NCBI GenBank assembly: GCA_009704505.1
Contig: WLEB01000002.1
Span: forward strand, 27,344-91,343
DNA: 64,000 nt
Direction: 5' to 3'
From: Actinomycetota bacterium
Lineage (GTDB): Bacteria; Actinomycetota; Actinomycetes; Nanopelagicales; Nanopelagicaceae
The notes below the pieces were generated by a model, which saw only the letters and a program-made list of their open reading frames with translations, ran no database searches and was not told the origin of the DNA. The position numbers were made by a program, and so were the translations under genes. How positions within the stretch are numbered: position 1 is the stretch's first letter; every line of letters begins with the position of its first letter. Below are positions 9,010 to 17,782 of the stretch, piece by piece.

Positions 9010-10197
9010 TTATTTTGATCCCTTAAAGTGTGGATTTTCCCAGATGACGGTGCCGCCCATGCCTAAACCAATGCACATTGTTGTAATTCCGTATCTAACC
9101 TCAGGCTTTTCCTCAAAAGTGCGAGCAAGATTGAGCATCAATCGAACTCCAGAAGATGCCAATGGGTGACCAACAGCGATGGCGCCGCCATATGGATTAA
9201 CGCGAGGATCATCATCGGCGATTCCAAAGTGATCCAAAAATGCAATTACTTGAACTGCGAAAGCTTCATTTACTTCAAAGGCGCCGATATCTTCAATTTT
9301 TAGTCCGGCCTGTTTTAAAGCTTTAAGCGTTGCTGGAACTGGTCCATAACCCATAATCTCTGGCTCAACTCCAACAAATGCAAAGGTGACGAGTTTTGCT
9401 TTAATTGTGAGTCCAAGTTCTAATGCTTTTTCTTCACTGGCAAGCAATGCAGCTGTTGCGCCATCATTTAGACCTGATGAGTTTCCAGGTGTAACACGAC
9501 CTGCTGGGCGAAACGGAGTTTTTAACCCAGCTAAACCTTCCATCGTAGTTTGAGGGCGAGGTGGTTCATCAACTGTTGCTACGCCCCAGCCAAGTTCAGC
9601 ATTTCTTGCAGCCGTAGGAATTAAATCTCGCTGGATCTTTCCTTCACTGTAGGCCTTTGCAGTTTTGATTTGAGAGTTAAGTGCAAATTGATCTGCGCGT
9701 AATTTTGTTAATTGAGGGAAACGATCATGCAAACGCTCTGCTGTTGCTCCCATTGCTAGTGCATCTTGTTCAACAATTCTCTCCGCTAAATACCGAGGAT
9801 TAGGATCTAAGCCTTCTCCAATTGGGTGGTTACCCATATGTTCAACACCACCTGCGATTGCAAGATCATTTGTTCCCATTGCAATAGCACCTGCAATTGT
9901 TGTTACTGCTGTCATTGCACCAGCGCACCATCTATCGATTGAGTAACCAGGAACTGTGTTAGGTAAACCAGAAAGTAGCGCGGTGCTTCTACCAATGTTC
10001 ATGCCTTGATCACCGGTCTGAGTAGCAGCAGCAATCGCAACATCCTCAATTGTTGAACGATCTACTTTTGGATTTCGATCGAGCAAACCACGAATCGCTC
10101 TGACCATTAAGTCATCTGCTCTCGTTCCGGCATACATTCCGCCGGCCTTTCCAAATGGCGTACGAACAGCATCGACGAGGACAACGGTGCGAGTCAT
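9010..10197 (-). CDS. fadA: Acetyl-CoA acyltransferase (3-ketoacyl-CoA thiolase)
   Basis: This thiolase of 395 residues cleaves 3-ketoacyl-CoA in the last step of beta-oxidation. The nucleophilic cysteine is in DRWCAGAM (C91). The catalytic histidine is in GGAIAVGHPLASSG (near 348) and the second cysteine is in TTMCIGLGMGG (near 378). It is the first gene of the fadA-fadB operon. An AAGGG ribosome binding site precedes the ATG, and a candidate promoter with a short leader lies in the 185-bp spacer upstream. Confidence 0.95.
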   Translation of the reverse strand: MTRTVVLVDAVRTPFGKAGGMYAGTRADDLMVRAIRGLLDRNPKVDRSTIEDVAIAAATQTGDQGMNIGRSTALLSGLPNTVPGYSIDRWCAGAMTAVTTIAGAIAMGTNDLAIAGGVEHMGNHPIGEGLDPNPRYLAERIVEQDALAMGATAERLHDRFPQLTKLRADQFALNSQIKTAKAYSEGKIQRDLIPTAARNAELGWGVATVDEPPRPQTTMEGLAGLKTPFRPAGRVTPGNSSGLNDGATAALLASEEKALELGLTIKAKLVTFAFVGVEPEIMGYGPVPATLKALKQAGLKIEDIGAFEVNEAFAVQVIAFLDHFGIADDDPRVNPYGGAIAVGHPLASSGVRLMLNLARTFEEKPEVRYGITTMCIGLGMGGTVIWENPHFKGSK

Positions 10198-10227
10198 GAG
10201 AGATCCCTTGTTAGCGGTATAGGGAAG

Positions 10228-10256
10228 ATGTTACTCGTGAGTAGGTCTCTGGACAA
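10228..10256 (-). promoter_or_regulatory. Candidate fadAB promoter
   Basis: On the minus strand TTGTCC (10251-10256) and TAACAT (10228-10233) are separated by 17 bp, giving a leader of about 25 nt that contains the AAGGG ribosome binding site of fadA. It is the best sigma-70-like match in the spacer. Confidence 0.45.
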
Positions 10257-10298
10257 CGGGGGCGACAGCCTTACTGGCTGCCAACTGCTTCCTTGGTT

Positions 10299-10314
10299 GG
10301 TCTTTAGTCAGACC
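10299..10314. repeat. Inverted repeat upstream of fadA
   Basis: GGTCT-TTAGTC-AGACC is a perfect 5-bp-arm repeat in the fadA upstream spacer. It lies about 45 bp upstream of the proposed promoter and is not followed by a U-tract. It uses the same half-sequences as the benE palindrome, but in the opposite orientation. Confidence 0.35.
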
Positions 10315-10324
10315 TGGTTGTCAG

Positions 10325-10393
10325 TCAATTGGCTTTCTTAGGTGCTACCAGAGCCTGCTTAACTCTCTTGCGTAGGTGCTTCTTATTTTGCAT
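10325..10393 (-). CDS. Possible 22-residue highly basic micro-ORF
   Basis: An ATG at 10393 lies 8 nt before the end of the RNase D-like gene and opens a 22-codon frame ending in TGA at 10325. The peptide is extremely lysine/arginine-rich (it contains KKHLRKRVKQ) with almost no acidic residues, like small ribosome-associated proteins. I do not recognise it as bL37 or bS22. It is too short for the ORF track. The overlap with the upstream stop would allow coupled translation, but chance is a serious alternative. Confidence 0.3.
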   Translation of the reverse strand: MQNKKHLRKRVKQALVAPKKAN

Positions 10394-11684
10394 CTCCAGG
10401 TGTGGAATTTGCTTCAGTGGCTTCATCGACAATCACAGGAACTGGCTCTTTTTCTAACAGAGCCTCTGCGAGTGCGCGTCCAACCAAGTTAACCTGCCAC
10501 GGGCGAGCACCAAGAGTAAGAAGTGATTGTTCTACAGCCTCAACCTGCAATAGCTCGGTAGATCCCTGCGGTGGGTTCCAACAAATTCGGCGAACTAATT
10601 CTGGCGTAATTAAATTCTCCACAGGGATACTGTTTTCTTCCGAGATTTTCTCAAGGCTCATCCGCGCATGTGTCAGAGGTGCATATTTGTCAGGGAATTT
10701 ATCACGCCACAATTTAATCGGCGGCAGAGTATCGGCGTTTGTGCGCATCTGAGGCCACTCTTGTTCGGGTAGTGCAACTGCCGTTGCAATACTTTCAAGC
10801 CATAGAGGTAAGTTTTCTAACCAGCGAGCTCGCAAACCAAGAGGTCGTAACGCTTTTTCGAACTCCTTTTTCGTCGTAGGAGATGCTATAGCTAACTCAA
10901 CAATTGCGTTGTCATTGAGAAGTTTCCCCTGAGCAATGTCGCTCTGACTTGCAATTTTATCCCGAGCAATCCAAAGAGATCTAACGATTGCAAGCTGATC
11001 TCTGCGTTTAATTTTATGCATACCTGAAGTACGTCGCCATGGATCAATACGAGGTGGCGATGGTGGTGCCAATAAAATTGAGGCGAACTCTTCCATAGCC
11101 CAGGGAAGTTTTTTACTCTCGTTCAAAATCTGATAAATCCGGTCACGAAGTTCCACGAGAAGCTCGACATCTAAAGCGGCATAGGTAAGCCAATTTGTAG
11201 GAAGTGGACGCACCGACCAATCAGCAGCACTATGTTCTTTTGCTAATGAGACGCCCATTAAAGATTCTAGAAGTGGGCCTAGTCCAACACGGGGCAACCC
11301 TGCAATTCGGCCGGCAAGCTCGGTGTCAAACAAGAGAGAGGGATTAATTCCTATTTCACGAAGACAGGGAAGATCTTGTGTACTTGCATGCAAGATCACT
11401 TCATCGGTATTTAGTAGATCATTTAATCTCAGAATTAATGGATGGTTTATTCCAAAAGGTATGGGATCAATAAGGTGAAGGCCTCCACCATTTCTTTTGA
11501 TCTGAATCAAATATGCACGAGCGCTATATCTAAATCCTGAGGCGCGCTCAGCATCAACTGCGAAAGGGCCCGTGCCTAGGGTCAACTGCTCTATTGCTTT
11601 TACAAGTCCTGACTCATTATCAATGATCTCAGGTGTTCCCCCAGCAGGGGCTAACAGTGGGACAGCAACAATCTCTTCACTCAT
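10383..11684 (-). CDS. RNase D-like 3'-5' exonuclease with HRDC domain
   Basis: The N-terminal DEDD exonuclease domain of this 433-residue protein shows all expected acidic residues: D44 and E46 in FAVDAERASG, D in ASTQDLPCL near 104, and Y/D in YAALDVELL near 168-172. An HRDC nucleic-acid-binding domain follows (about 225-300), with a helical C-terminal region characteristic of actinobacterial RNase D-like proteins. It probably trims tRNA or other structured RNA 3' ends. It follows the DUF3000 gene by 2 bp on the same strand; the same pair (Rv2680-Rv2681) occurs in mycobacteria. Confidence 0.9.
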   Translation of the reverse strand: MSEEIVAVPLLAPAGGTPEIIDNESGLVKAIEQLTLGTGPFAVDAERASGFRYSARAYLIQIKRNGGGLHLIDPIPFGINHPLILRLNDLLNTDEVILHASTQDLPCLREIGINPSLLFDTELAGRIAGLPRVGLGPLLESLMGVSLAKEHSAADWSVRPLPTNWLTYAALDVELLVELRDRIYQILNESKKLPWAMEEFASILLAPPSPPRIDPWRRTSGMHKIKRRDQLAIVRSLWIARDKIASQSDIAQGKLLNDNAIVELAIASPTTKKEFEKALRPLGLRARWLENLPLWLESIATAVALPEQEWPQMRTNADTLPPIKLWRDKFPDKYAPLTHARMSLEKISEENSIPVENLITPELVRRICWNPPQGSTELLQVEAVEQSLLTLGARPWQVNLVGRALAEALLEKEPVPVIVDEATEANSTPGDAK

Positions 11685-11686
11685 AT

Positions 11687-12265
11687 TTAGTTGCGACGGT
11701 TAGATGTAATCGCAGAGACTCCTTCAGGGATGGGAGGCAATCCTGCTACATCACATATTAATTTGCACCAACTATCAATGTGATCGATTATCAAAGTTGG
11801 ATGACTAACAATTGGTGTCCATGAAGCACGGATCTCAATCTCGGCTTCATTTTTGCGCGGAGACAGTTTTCCAAAGGAGGCACTGGTAACTCTTGTTACG
11901 GTCCCACTAGGGGAGTTGTATTCACACCCATTGTTTTGGAGGGATTCCAGAAACCAACTCCAGCCAACTTCAGGCAGCAGTGGATCTTCTTGCATAATTG
12001 GATCAACATCAGCACTCACGAAAGTCACGCATCGAAATTCACCATCCCAAGTGGCTTGACCACCAGGTTCGTGTAGTAAAACAAATCGACCATTTGCTAT
12101 TTCATCTTCTTTTTCCCCAAGTAAACCGTTAGAAACGTCGGCAGAGAAAGCAAAAGCAAAAGTAGCTAATTTTTGAGGCGCAGGAACTTCCGTAAGCATT
12201 ACCTCTGATCTTGGTGTAAATGTACGGAGCTGATCAATTAATCGCTCAAATCCATTCGCATCCAT
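11687..12265 (-). CDS. DUF3000 family protein
   Basis: This soluble protein of 192 residues has no signal peptide or membrane segment. It matches the actinobacterial DUF3000 family in length and in conserved stretches such as ATWDGEFRCVTFVSAD and PEVGWSWFLESL. The function is unknown, but its constant position before the RNase D-like gene suggests a role in RNA metabolism; that is inference. The ATG start is preceded by TATCCT (12272-12277, minus strand) with a 6-nt spacer, the leaderless pattern. It is divergent from the EamA gene, with 60 bp between start codons. Confidence 0.85.
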   Translation of the reverse strand: MDANGFERLIDQLRTFTPRSEVMLTEVPAPQKLATFAFAFSADVSNGLLGEKEDEIANGRFVLLHEPGGQATWDGEFRCVTFVSADVDPIMQEDPLLPEVGWSWFLESLQNNGCEYNSPSGTVTRVTSASFGKLSPRKNEAEIEIRASWTPIVSHPTLIIDHIDSWCKLICDVAGLPPIPEGVSAITSNRRN

Positions 12266-12325
12266 GTTCTAAGGATAAAGATTACGGATAGGTTTTCATG
12301 GGAGGCGGGGCGGTAGGCTTTGACA

Positions 12326-13165
12326 ATGGCATCGTTACTAGCGCTTCTCTCTAGTGCATTATGGGGATCAGCGGATTTTTTCGCCGGTCGTATGAGCAAG
12401 AAGCATCATCCATTTGCTGTGTTGGGCTTTTCTCAGGTAATTGGATTATTTGTTGGCTTATTGATCTTGGTCATCTCTGGTAGTTGGCAAGGAAAAGTTC
12501 TGGGCTTTGATGGATATTTAATTCCAGGTGCTCTTGCTGGCTTAGCTGGATACATTGGACTTGCATGTTTATATGAAGGATTATCCACTGGACGAATGGG
12601 AGTTGTTGCACCCATTAGTTCGATGAGTGCAGTTGTTCCTCTTGCATATGCATTAGCAACAGGGGATGCACTTTCAACATTGGCCCTGTTTGGAGTATTC
12701 ATTGCTCTTGTTGGTGTTTTTTGCGCAAGTGGACCAGAACTTTCACAGGGAATGCCGATCAAACCTTTATTGCTTGCATTAGGAGCAGCTGCAGGTTTTG
12801 GACTTTCGCTTACATTTATTGCTGTGGGTTCTGAGTCAAGCGCCTTACTGACCATGGTTTCAATGCGTGGTGCAACATTTTTTGTAACCATCTCAATTGC
12901 TTTGAGGTTTAGAACAACGGGTAAATTTGGAAAGAAAGATCTACCGCTCTTGATATTTATTGGTGCAGCAGATTTCTTAGCAAATCTCTTACTTGGCGTG
13001 GCAACAACAAAGGGCTTGGTTTCTGTTGCAATGGTCTTTGGATCTCTATATCCAATTGCTACCGCACTTCTTGCCTTCAAGTTTCTCAATGAGCGCCTGC
13101 ACGCGGTGCAGTACGTTGGCATCGGTTTAGCTGTCGGTGGCGTCTCTTTGATATCAGCCTTTTAA
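12326..13165 (+). CDS. EamA (DMT superfamily) transporter
   Basis: This integral membrane protein of 279 residues has about ten hydrophobic helices arranged as two EamA repeats, the layout of the drug/metabolite transporter superfamily. The opening motif ALLSSALWGSADFFAG and the ALLAFKFLNERLH end of the second repeat are typical. The substrate is unknown. The ORF track starts at a TTG at 12320, but that TTGACA hexamer is the spacer between a TAGGCT -10 (12314-12319) and the ATG at 12326, so the ATG is preferred. It converges on the reductase gene with 18 bp between stops. Confidence 0.85.
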   Translation: MASLLALLSSALWGSADFFAGRMSKKHHPFAVLGFSQVIGLFVGLLILVISGSWQGKVLGFDGYLIPGALAGLAGYIGLACLYEGLSTGRMGVVAPISSMSAVVPLAYALATGDALSTLALFGVFIALVGVFCASGPELSQGMPIKPLLLALGAAAGFGLSLTFIAVGSESSALLTMVSMRGATFFVTISIALRFRTTGKFGKKDLPLLIFIGAADFLANLLLGVATTKGLVSVAMVFGSLYPIATALLAFKFLNERLHAVQYVGIGLAVGGVSLISAF

Positions 13166-13183
13166 GGTTAATTTCTTGGCTAG

Positions 13184-13675
13184 TTAGTTTGACGCAGAGA
13201 AAAACTGCGTATCTTCAATCTGTTGCATTTCTACATGCTTGAACTTAGATAAAAGCAGCTGCCAGTCCAAAATGTTCTCACCGCCAATTACCTCTGTGAT
13301 ACTCAATTCTAATTGATCAATTTTTTGATTTTCGACTAACTCCACAATCATTCGCGCCCCACCTTCAATGAGAATATTCTCGCCAAAGACTTTACGGGCT
13401 TTATCAATTGCCTCGTCAGGTGAACAGTTCCATATCTGAGAGTTCTCATTTTCGACAACTGGATTAATCGAACTCCGAGAACAAATAATGAGTGGAACGG
13501 GAGTCCGGGAATAAGGTTCGTTTCTGGCCGTGTTTCCACCAATGATGATTACATCTACCTGGCGACGACGGTTGAGAAAAGATGCACGATCGGCCGATGA
13601 ACTAATGTTTCTAGAGGTAGCATCTTTAGTTGTTGAACCATCGCGACCGACTACCAAAGTTGCGATCGTGCTCAT
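13184..13675 (-). CDS. RibD C-terminal domain (pyrimidine reductase / DHFR-like) protein
   Basis: This protein of 163 residues resembles the RibD_C reductase fold: VDVIIIGGNTARNEP matches the substrate/NADPH-binding region and ILIEGGARMIVELV the conserved EGG motif. In riboflavin synthesis this domain reduces 5-amino-6-ribosylaminouracil phosphate. The protein is shorter than usual (often ~220), and its N-terminus lacks the typical SLDG start motif, keeping only GRDGSTT. No deaminase domain or other rib gene is nearby, so the true substrate is open. A GATAAT hexamer lies 6 nt before the ATG. Confidence 0.7.
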   Translation of the reverse strand: MSTIATLVVGRDGSTTKDATSRNISSSADRASFLNRRRQVDVIIIGGNTARNEPYSRTPVPLIICSRSSINPVVENENSQIWNCSPDEAIDKARKVFGENILIEGGARMIVELVENQKIDQLELSITEVIGGENILDWQLLLSKFKHVEMQQIEDTQFFSASN

Positions 13676-13777
13676 TGCTTAATTATCACCTAATCGAGTT
13701 CGGTTTGGAACCGAACTTTAGGTTTAGAAGTAGCGCGTAGTTGAACTACTGGGCTTGGGGGAGTTAATCTTGCTTGT

Positions 13778-14926
13778 ATGTTGAGCAATGAGGGCAAAGT
13801 TCTCTTTGTTACTAATGATTTTGGTCCTCGAGCCGGCGGCATTGAAACCTTCATTATTGGCCTGATAGAGCGAAGAGCGTTTGCAAGCACAATTGTTTAC
13901 ACATCGGCGCAAGCAAATTCTCAAGAGTATGATCAAATGTGGCAGAAAAAGTACGGAGTTAAAGTCATCCGTGATTCTTCAAGAATTTTACTTCCAACCC
14001 CCAGAGTATCCCGGCGAATTTCGGCGTTAATTAAAGCCGAAGGGATTTCAGTTGCCGCTTTTGGCGCTGCAGCTCCCTTGGGCCTACTGGCACATTCGAT
14101 GAAGCGTTCTGGGATTAATCGCATAGTTGCCTTAACTCACGGACATGAAGTCTGGTGGGCAAAGGTATTTCCATTTAATCTACTTCTGCGCAGAATAGGC
14201 ACAGGTGTTGATTCACTTACTTATTTGGGTGAATACACACGTCAAATGATTTCGCGGCCACTGACTCAATCAGCGAAAAGGGCAATGATAAAAATTGCTC
14301 CCGGTATCGATACCGATCATTTCTCGCCGAGAAACTCTGACAATCTTCGACAATCGCTTCAACTTAGCCAGAAGAAAGTTATTGTCTGTGTTGCTCGATT
14401 GGTTCATCGAAAAGGTCAAGATAAATTAATTGATGCGATGCCTTCTATTTTAGAATCTATCTCAAATGCCCACCTTCTTATTGTCGGACAGGGTCCATAT
14501 CTTCCAAAATTAGTAAAGCGAGTAAAGAAACTGGGCCTTGAAGAGAGTGTAACTTTCGTGGGACGGATCAATTATGAAAAATTGCCTGAATACATCTGCG
14601 TTGGTGATCTCTTTGCGATGCCATCACGATCTCGCTTTTGCGGATTAGAGGTAGAAGGTTTAGGAATTGCATATTTAGAGGCAAGTGCATGTGGACTACC
14701 TGTACTAGCAGGCTCCTCAGGCGGAGCACCAGATGCAGTAGTCGATGGAAAATCTGGAGAAGTTGTTAACGGCACTGACATCACTGCGATATCCAAAACA
14801 GTAATTAAATTTCTCAGAGATCCTGAGGGATCACAGCAAATGGGTCAATTTGGTCGTAACTGGGTTGTAGAAAAATGGCGTTGGGAGATTTGGTCACAGG
14901 CTTTCGAGCGTTTACTGAAGCAGTAA
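13778..14926 (+). CDS. pimB: GT4 glycosyltransferase, PimB-like phosphatidylinositol mannoside mannosyltransferase
   Basis: This 382-residue GT-B-fold glycosyltransferase has the N-terminal acceptor site NDFGPRAGGIETF and the C-terminal donor motif GLEVEGLGIAYLEASACG (the EX7E motif), which is very close to GDP-mannose-dependent PimB proteins. PimB adds the second mannose to phosphatidylinositol monomannoside on the cytoplasmic side of the membrane. The presence of ino1 in the window fits inositol-lipid synthesis. The ATG at 13778 is preceded by TAATCT with a 7-nt spacer. The 3' end overlaps the convergent response-regulator gene by 15 bp. Acceptor specificity is inferred. Confidence 0.8.
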   Translation: MLSNEGKVLFVTNDFGPRAGGIETFIIGLIERRAFASTIVYTSAQANSQEYDQMWQKKYGVKVIRDSSRILLPTPRVSRRISALIKAEGISVAAFGAAAPLGLLAHSMKRSGINRIVALTHGHEVWWAKVFPFNLLLRRIGTGVDSLTYLGEYTRQMISRPLTQSAKRAMIKIAPGIDTDHFSPRNSDNLRQSLQLSQKKVIVCVARLVHRKGQDKLIDAMPSILESISNAHLLIVGQGPYLPKLVKRVKKLGLEESVTFVGRINYEKLPEYICVGDLFAMPSRSRFCGLEVEGLGIAYLEASACGLPVLAGSSGGAPDAVVDGKSGEVVNGTDITAISKTVIKFLRDPEGSQQMGQFGRNWVVEKWRWEIWSQAFERLLKQ

Positions 14927-15520
14927 CCCATTTGCCCGCGCGTAGTTAATTGCACTAACGCGATTTTCGACATTTAGCTTTCTAAAAATAGAGCCTATGT
15001 GGGACTTAACAGTAGATTGACTTAGAAATAATTGCTGCGCGATTTCTTGGTTACTTAAACCAAATGAGATTTTCATCAATACATCTATCTCTCTAGCAGT
15101 TAGCAGTGGCTCAGCAGAGTGAGGCAGTGAACTCAAACCTTTAGAAGAAAAGCCAGAGGGAGAGGATATGCAGTGCTCAATGGCGGCAATGATTTCAGAG
15201 ACAGGTGCGCTCTTAACTACGAAGCTATTAGCACCTGATTTCATGGCTGCTATAACAAACTCAGAGCCGGAGTTAAGAGTAAGTATTACTACGCCTGTTT
15301 CTTTTGAGATAGATCGAATCCACTGGACTACTTCAAATCCAGACCCATCAGGCAGATTTAAGTCGATAATGACAACATCTGGATTGGTGTGTGCAATTTG
15401 CGCAATTGCTTCAGCAACTGTTCCAACCGAGCCAACCAAGTGGAAATTGGCTAAGGCAAAGGCGTTGGAGAGTCCTTCGCGAACGATTGCATGATCATCA
15501 ACTATCAATACTCGAATCAT
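14912..15520 (-). CDS. NarL/LuxR-type response regulator
   Basis: This transcriptional regulator has 202 residues. The receiver domain shows the acidic pair in VDDH (D8-D9), the phosphoacceptor D53 in VVIIDLNLPDG and the conserved lysine in FVVKSAP (near 103). A LuxR-type helix-turn-helix covers about 140-185 (LSNQEIAQQLFLSQSTVKSH). It is encoded directly downstream of, and overlapping by 23 bp, a histidine kinase gene, so the two are a cognate pair. Both follow a fatty acyl-CoA ligase gene. Target genes are unknown. Confidence 0.92.
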   Translation of the reverse strand: MIRVLIVDDHAIVREGLSNAFALANFHLVGSVGTVAEAIAQIAHTNPDVVIIDLNLPDGSGFEVVQWIRSISKETGVVILTLNSGSEFVIAAMKSGANSFVVKSAPVSEIIAAIEHCISSPSGFSSKGLSSLPHSAEPLLTAREIDVLMKISFGLSNQEIAQQLFLSQSTVKSHIGSIFRKLNVENRVSAINYARANGLLLQ

Positions 15521-15989
15521 TTTTGTCCAATGGAATGTTTATTGCAATCCTCGTCCCATTTTGATCTGATTCAATAAGGGTTTCCCCATGCAAAGCTTTT
15601 ACTCTTTCCTGGATTCCAGTAAGACCAAAAGATCCCTTTTTCTCTATGGCTCCACCTATTCCATTGTCAGCAACAGTTATTGATAGAGCTGTAGCTTTTG
15701 AGTGTTGTTCTACATTTCGTAATATCTCGTTGAACACTCGATTTAGTTCATAAGAGTATGCGGGGGTGAACCGAACCTGACTTGGGCCAAGTTCTCGTAG
15801 CCGGTGAATTTCAATACGAACCTTTTCAATGATTTCAGTGATCGAAAATCTGACTGCACGCAGCTCTGTGCGGGTGCTTGGATCGGCGCTGTTTGAAATG
15901 GCGTTATCAATGGAAAAGCCCAGGCCAACTAAGTCCTGGGCAATTCCGTCGTGTAACTCCTGAGCAAGAGTTACAAACTCATCTTTCAC
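15498..15989 (-). CDS. Minimal soluble histidine kinase (HisKA_3 + HATPase)
   Basis: This histidine kinase is only 163 residues long. The dimerisation/phosphoacceptor motif ELHDGIAQDL puts the histidine at residue 13. The ATP-binding part shows an N-box (NEILRNVEQHSKA), a G1 box (VADNGIGG) and a G2 box (FGLTGIQERVKALHG). There is no sensor domain and no membrane segment, and the HATPase domain looks compressed. The GTG start overlaps the fadD stop (GTGA), so it is translated with fadD, and it overlaps the downstream regulator. Either sensing is by a separate partner or the kinase has been trimmed. Confidence 0.85.
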   Translation of the reverse strand: MKDEFVTLAQELHDGIAQDLVGLGFSIDNAISNSADPSTRTELRAVRFSITEIIEKVRIEIHRLRELGPSQVRFTPAYSYELNRVFNEILRNVEQHSKATALSITVADNGIGGAIEKKGSFGLTGIQERVKALHGETLIESDQNGTRIAINIPLDKNDSSIDS

Positions 15990-17776
15990 GTTGCAAATAA
16001 TGCTTCGATCTCTTTAGCAAACTCCTTAGCAACGACATGTCGTTTCACGGATAGTTTTGCTGTCAGGTGACCGCCAGCGATAGTGAAATCAGATGGCAAA
16101 ATTGTGAATTTACGAATTGATTCGGCACGGCTTACTGCCTTATTTGCTTCATCAACTGCTGTTTGAATAGCTGCAACTAGATCTGGATCATTGACTAAAT
16201 CAGGGATTGTTGCCCCATCTTTTTTGTTATTGGTTATCCAGGCTTTTATTGCATCAGGATCAATTGTTACAAGAGCTGCGATAAATGGTTGATTATCACC
16301 TACGACTAGACACTGACTTACTAATGGATGTGCGCGTAGTCGATCTTCAAGAACTGCTGGTGCAACATTTTTTCCACCAGCTGTAACGATGATCTCCTTT
16401 TTACGACCAACGATGTAAAGGAATCCTTCTTCATCTAGTTTTCCTAAGTCGCCAGTTTGGAACCAACGCTCAGAGTTAAACACTTCTGCGTTTGCAGCAT
16501 CATTTTGCCAGTAACCATCCATGACAATTGGGCCGCGGATTAATACTTCGCCATCTTCGGCAATCTTTATTGACGTACCTGGAATTGGTCGACCAACTGA
16601 GCCAACACGATGTGCTCCGTACAAATTCAAAGTTGCTCCTGCAGTTGTCTCAGTTAATCCATATCCCTCAAGAATCGTTACTCCGATTCCGCGATAGAAG
16701 TGACCTAGGCGAACACCAAGGGGTGCACCACCAGAGATTGCGGCCTCAACTTTTCCACCCATACCGTGTCTAATCTTGCTGTAAACAAGTTTGTCGAAAA
16801 GGCCATGCTTTAACTTCAAGATTGGAGAGACTGATTTCTTATCAAGGGCCTCTGAGTATGCAATTGCGACAGCGGCTGCTTTTCTAAAGATATTTCCTTT
16901 TCCTGCAGCCTCAGCCTTTGCCTCTGCTCCGTTGTAGATTTTTTCAAAAATACGTGGAACAGCCAAGACGAATGTTGGTTTAAATGAAGCAAGGTCCATT
17001 GGCAATCTGCCTACTGGATCACTGCAATGAGCTAAGTGAAGTCCAGCAGTGATTGATCCAATTTGAACCATACGACCAAACACGTGAGCAACTGGAAGAA
17101 AAAGAAGTGTTGAACCACCAGGCTTTAAGAAAAGTTCACTTGCACCTTGCACGACATTTCCGCACTCTGCGTGGAAATTGCCATGTGTGAGTTGAACACC
17201 CTTTGGCTTTCCAGTTGTTCCAGATGTGTAAATTAAAGTCGCAAGAGTGCTTGGAACAAGTGAGTTACGACGACGATCAACTTCTTCATCGCTAATGTTC
17301 TTTCCAGCCTCTCTAAGGACAGTAAGAACATCATCTGTCATTGTCCATACATTTTTAGTATGTGAAGGTAAAACTGTCTGTACTAATTCACGCATCGCGG
17401 GGGTTTCGACAACGATCGCAACTGAGTGAGAGTCATTGAGAATCCAGTCGATTTGTTCGGCAGATGAGGTATCAAAAATTGGAACAACTACACCGCCTGC
17501 AAACCACGTTGCAAAGTCCAAGATGGTCCATTCATATCTTGTACGAGCCATGATCGAAACGCGATCACCAATTTGAATACCGCTTGCGATTAATCCCTTT
17601 GCGGTTGCTCGAATCTCTTCTTCAACCTCTTTTGCAGTAACTGGCTGCCATCCCTCACCAAGTGGTCGGGACATCGTTACGCGCTCTGGTTCAAACCATG
17701 CGCGTTCAGTGATTAGATTTGTGAGATTTCCTGCAGTAGAGGCAGGAACAAGTGCCGGGACTGTGATTTCATTCAT
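15986..17776 (-). CDS. fadD: Long-chain fatty acyl-CoA ligase (AMP-forming)
   Basis: This 596-residue enzyme of the ANL superfamily activates fatty acids to acyl-CoA with ATP. It shows the AMP-binding P-loop LIYTSGTTGKPKGV (near 180), GYGLTETTAG (near 365), TGDLGKLDEEGFLYIVGRKKEII, and the C-terminal catalytic lysine region (LTAKLSVKRH). Its length and motifs fit the FadD15-like group of actinobacteria. The ATG is preceded by TAGCGT with a 6-nt spacer. The histidine kinase gene overlaps its stop codon by four bases. It is divergent from the SRPBCC gene. Confidence 0.93.
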   Translation of the reverse strand: MNEITVPALVPASTAGNLTNLITERAWFEPERVTMSRPLGEGWQPVTAKEVEEEIRATAKGLIASGIQIGDRVSIMARTRYEWTILDFATWFAGGVVVPIFDTSSAEQIDWILNDSHSVAIVVETPAMRELVQTVLPSHTKNVWTMTDDVLTVLREAGKNISDEEVDRRRNSLVPSTLATLIYTSGTTGKPKGVQLTHGNFHAECGNVVQGASELFLKPGGSTLLFLPVAHVFGRMVQIGSITAGLHLAHCSDPVGRLPMDLASFKPTFVLAVPRIFEKIYNGAEAKAEAAGKGNIFRKAAAVAIAYSEALDKKSVSPILKLKHGLFDKLVYSKIRHGMGGKVEAAISGGAPLGVRLGHFYRGIGVTILEGYGLTETTAGATLNLYGAHRVGSVGRPIPGTSIKIAEDGEVLIRGPIVMDGYWQNDAANAEVFNSERWFQTGDLGKLDEEGFLYIVGRKKEIIVTAGGKNVAPAVLEDRLRAHPLVSQCLVVGDNQPFIAALVTIDPDAIKAWITNNKKDGATIPDLVNDPDLVAAIQTAVDEANKAVSRAESIRKFTILPSDFTIAGGHLTAKLSVKRHVVAKEFAKEIEALFAT

Positions 17777-17782
17777 GGGAGA

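Noticed and set aside
12433-13122. 229-residue minus-strand ORF opposite the EamA gene
   Set aside because: It lies fully inside a clear membrane-transporter gene, and its low-complexity composition is the complement of hydrophobic codons.
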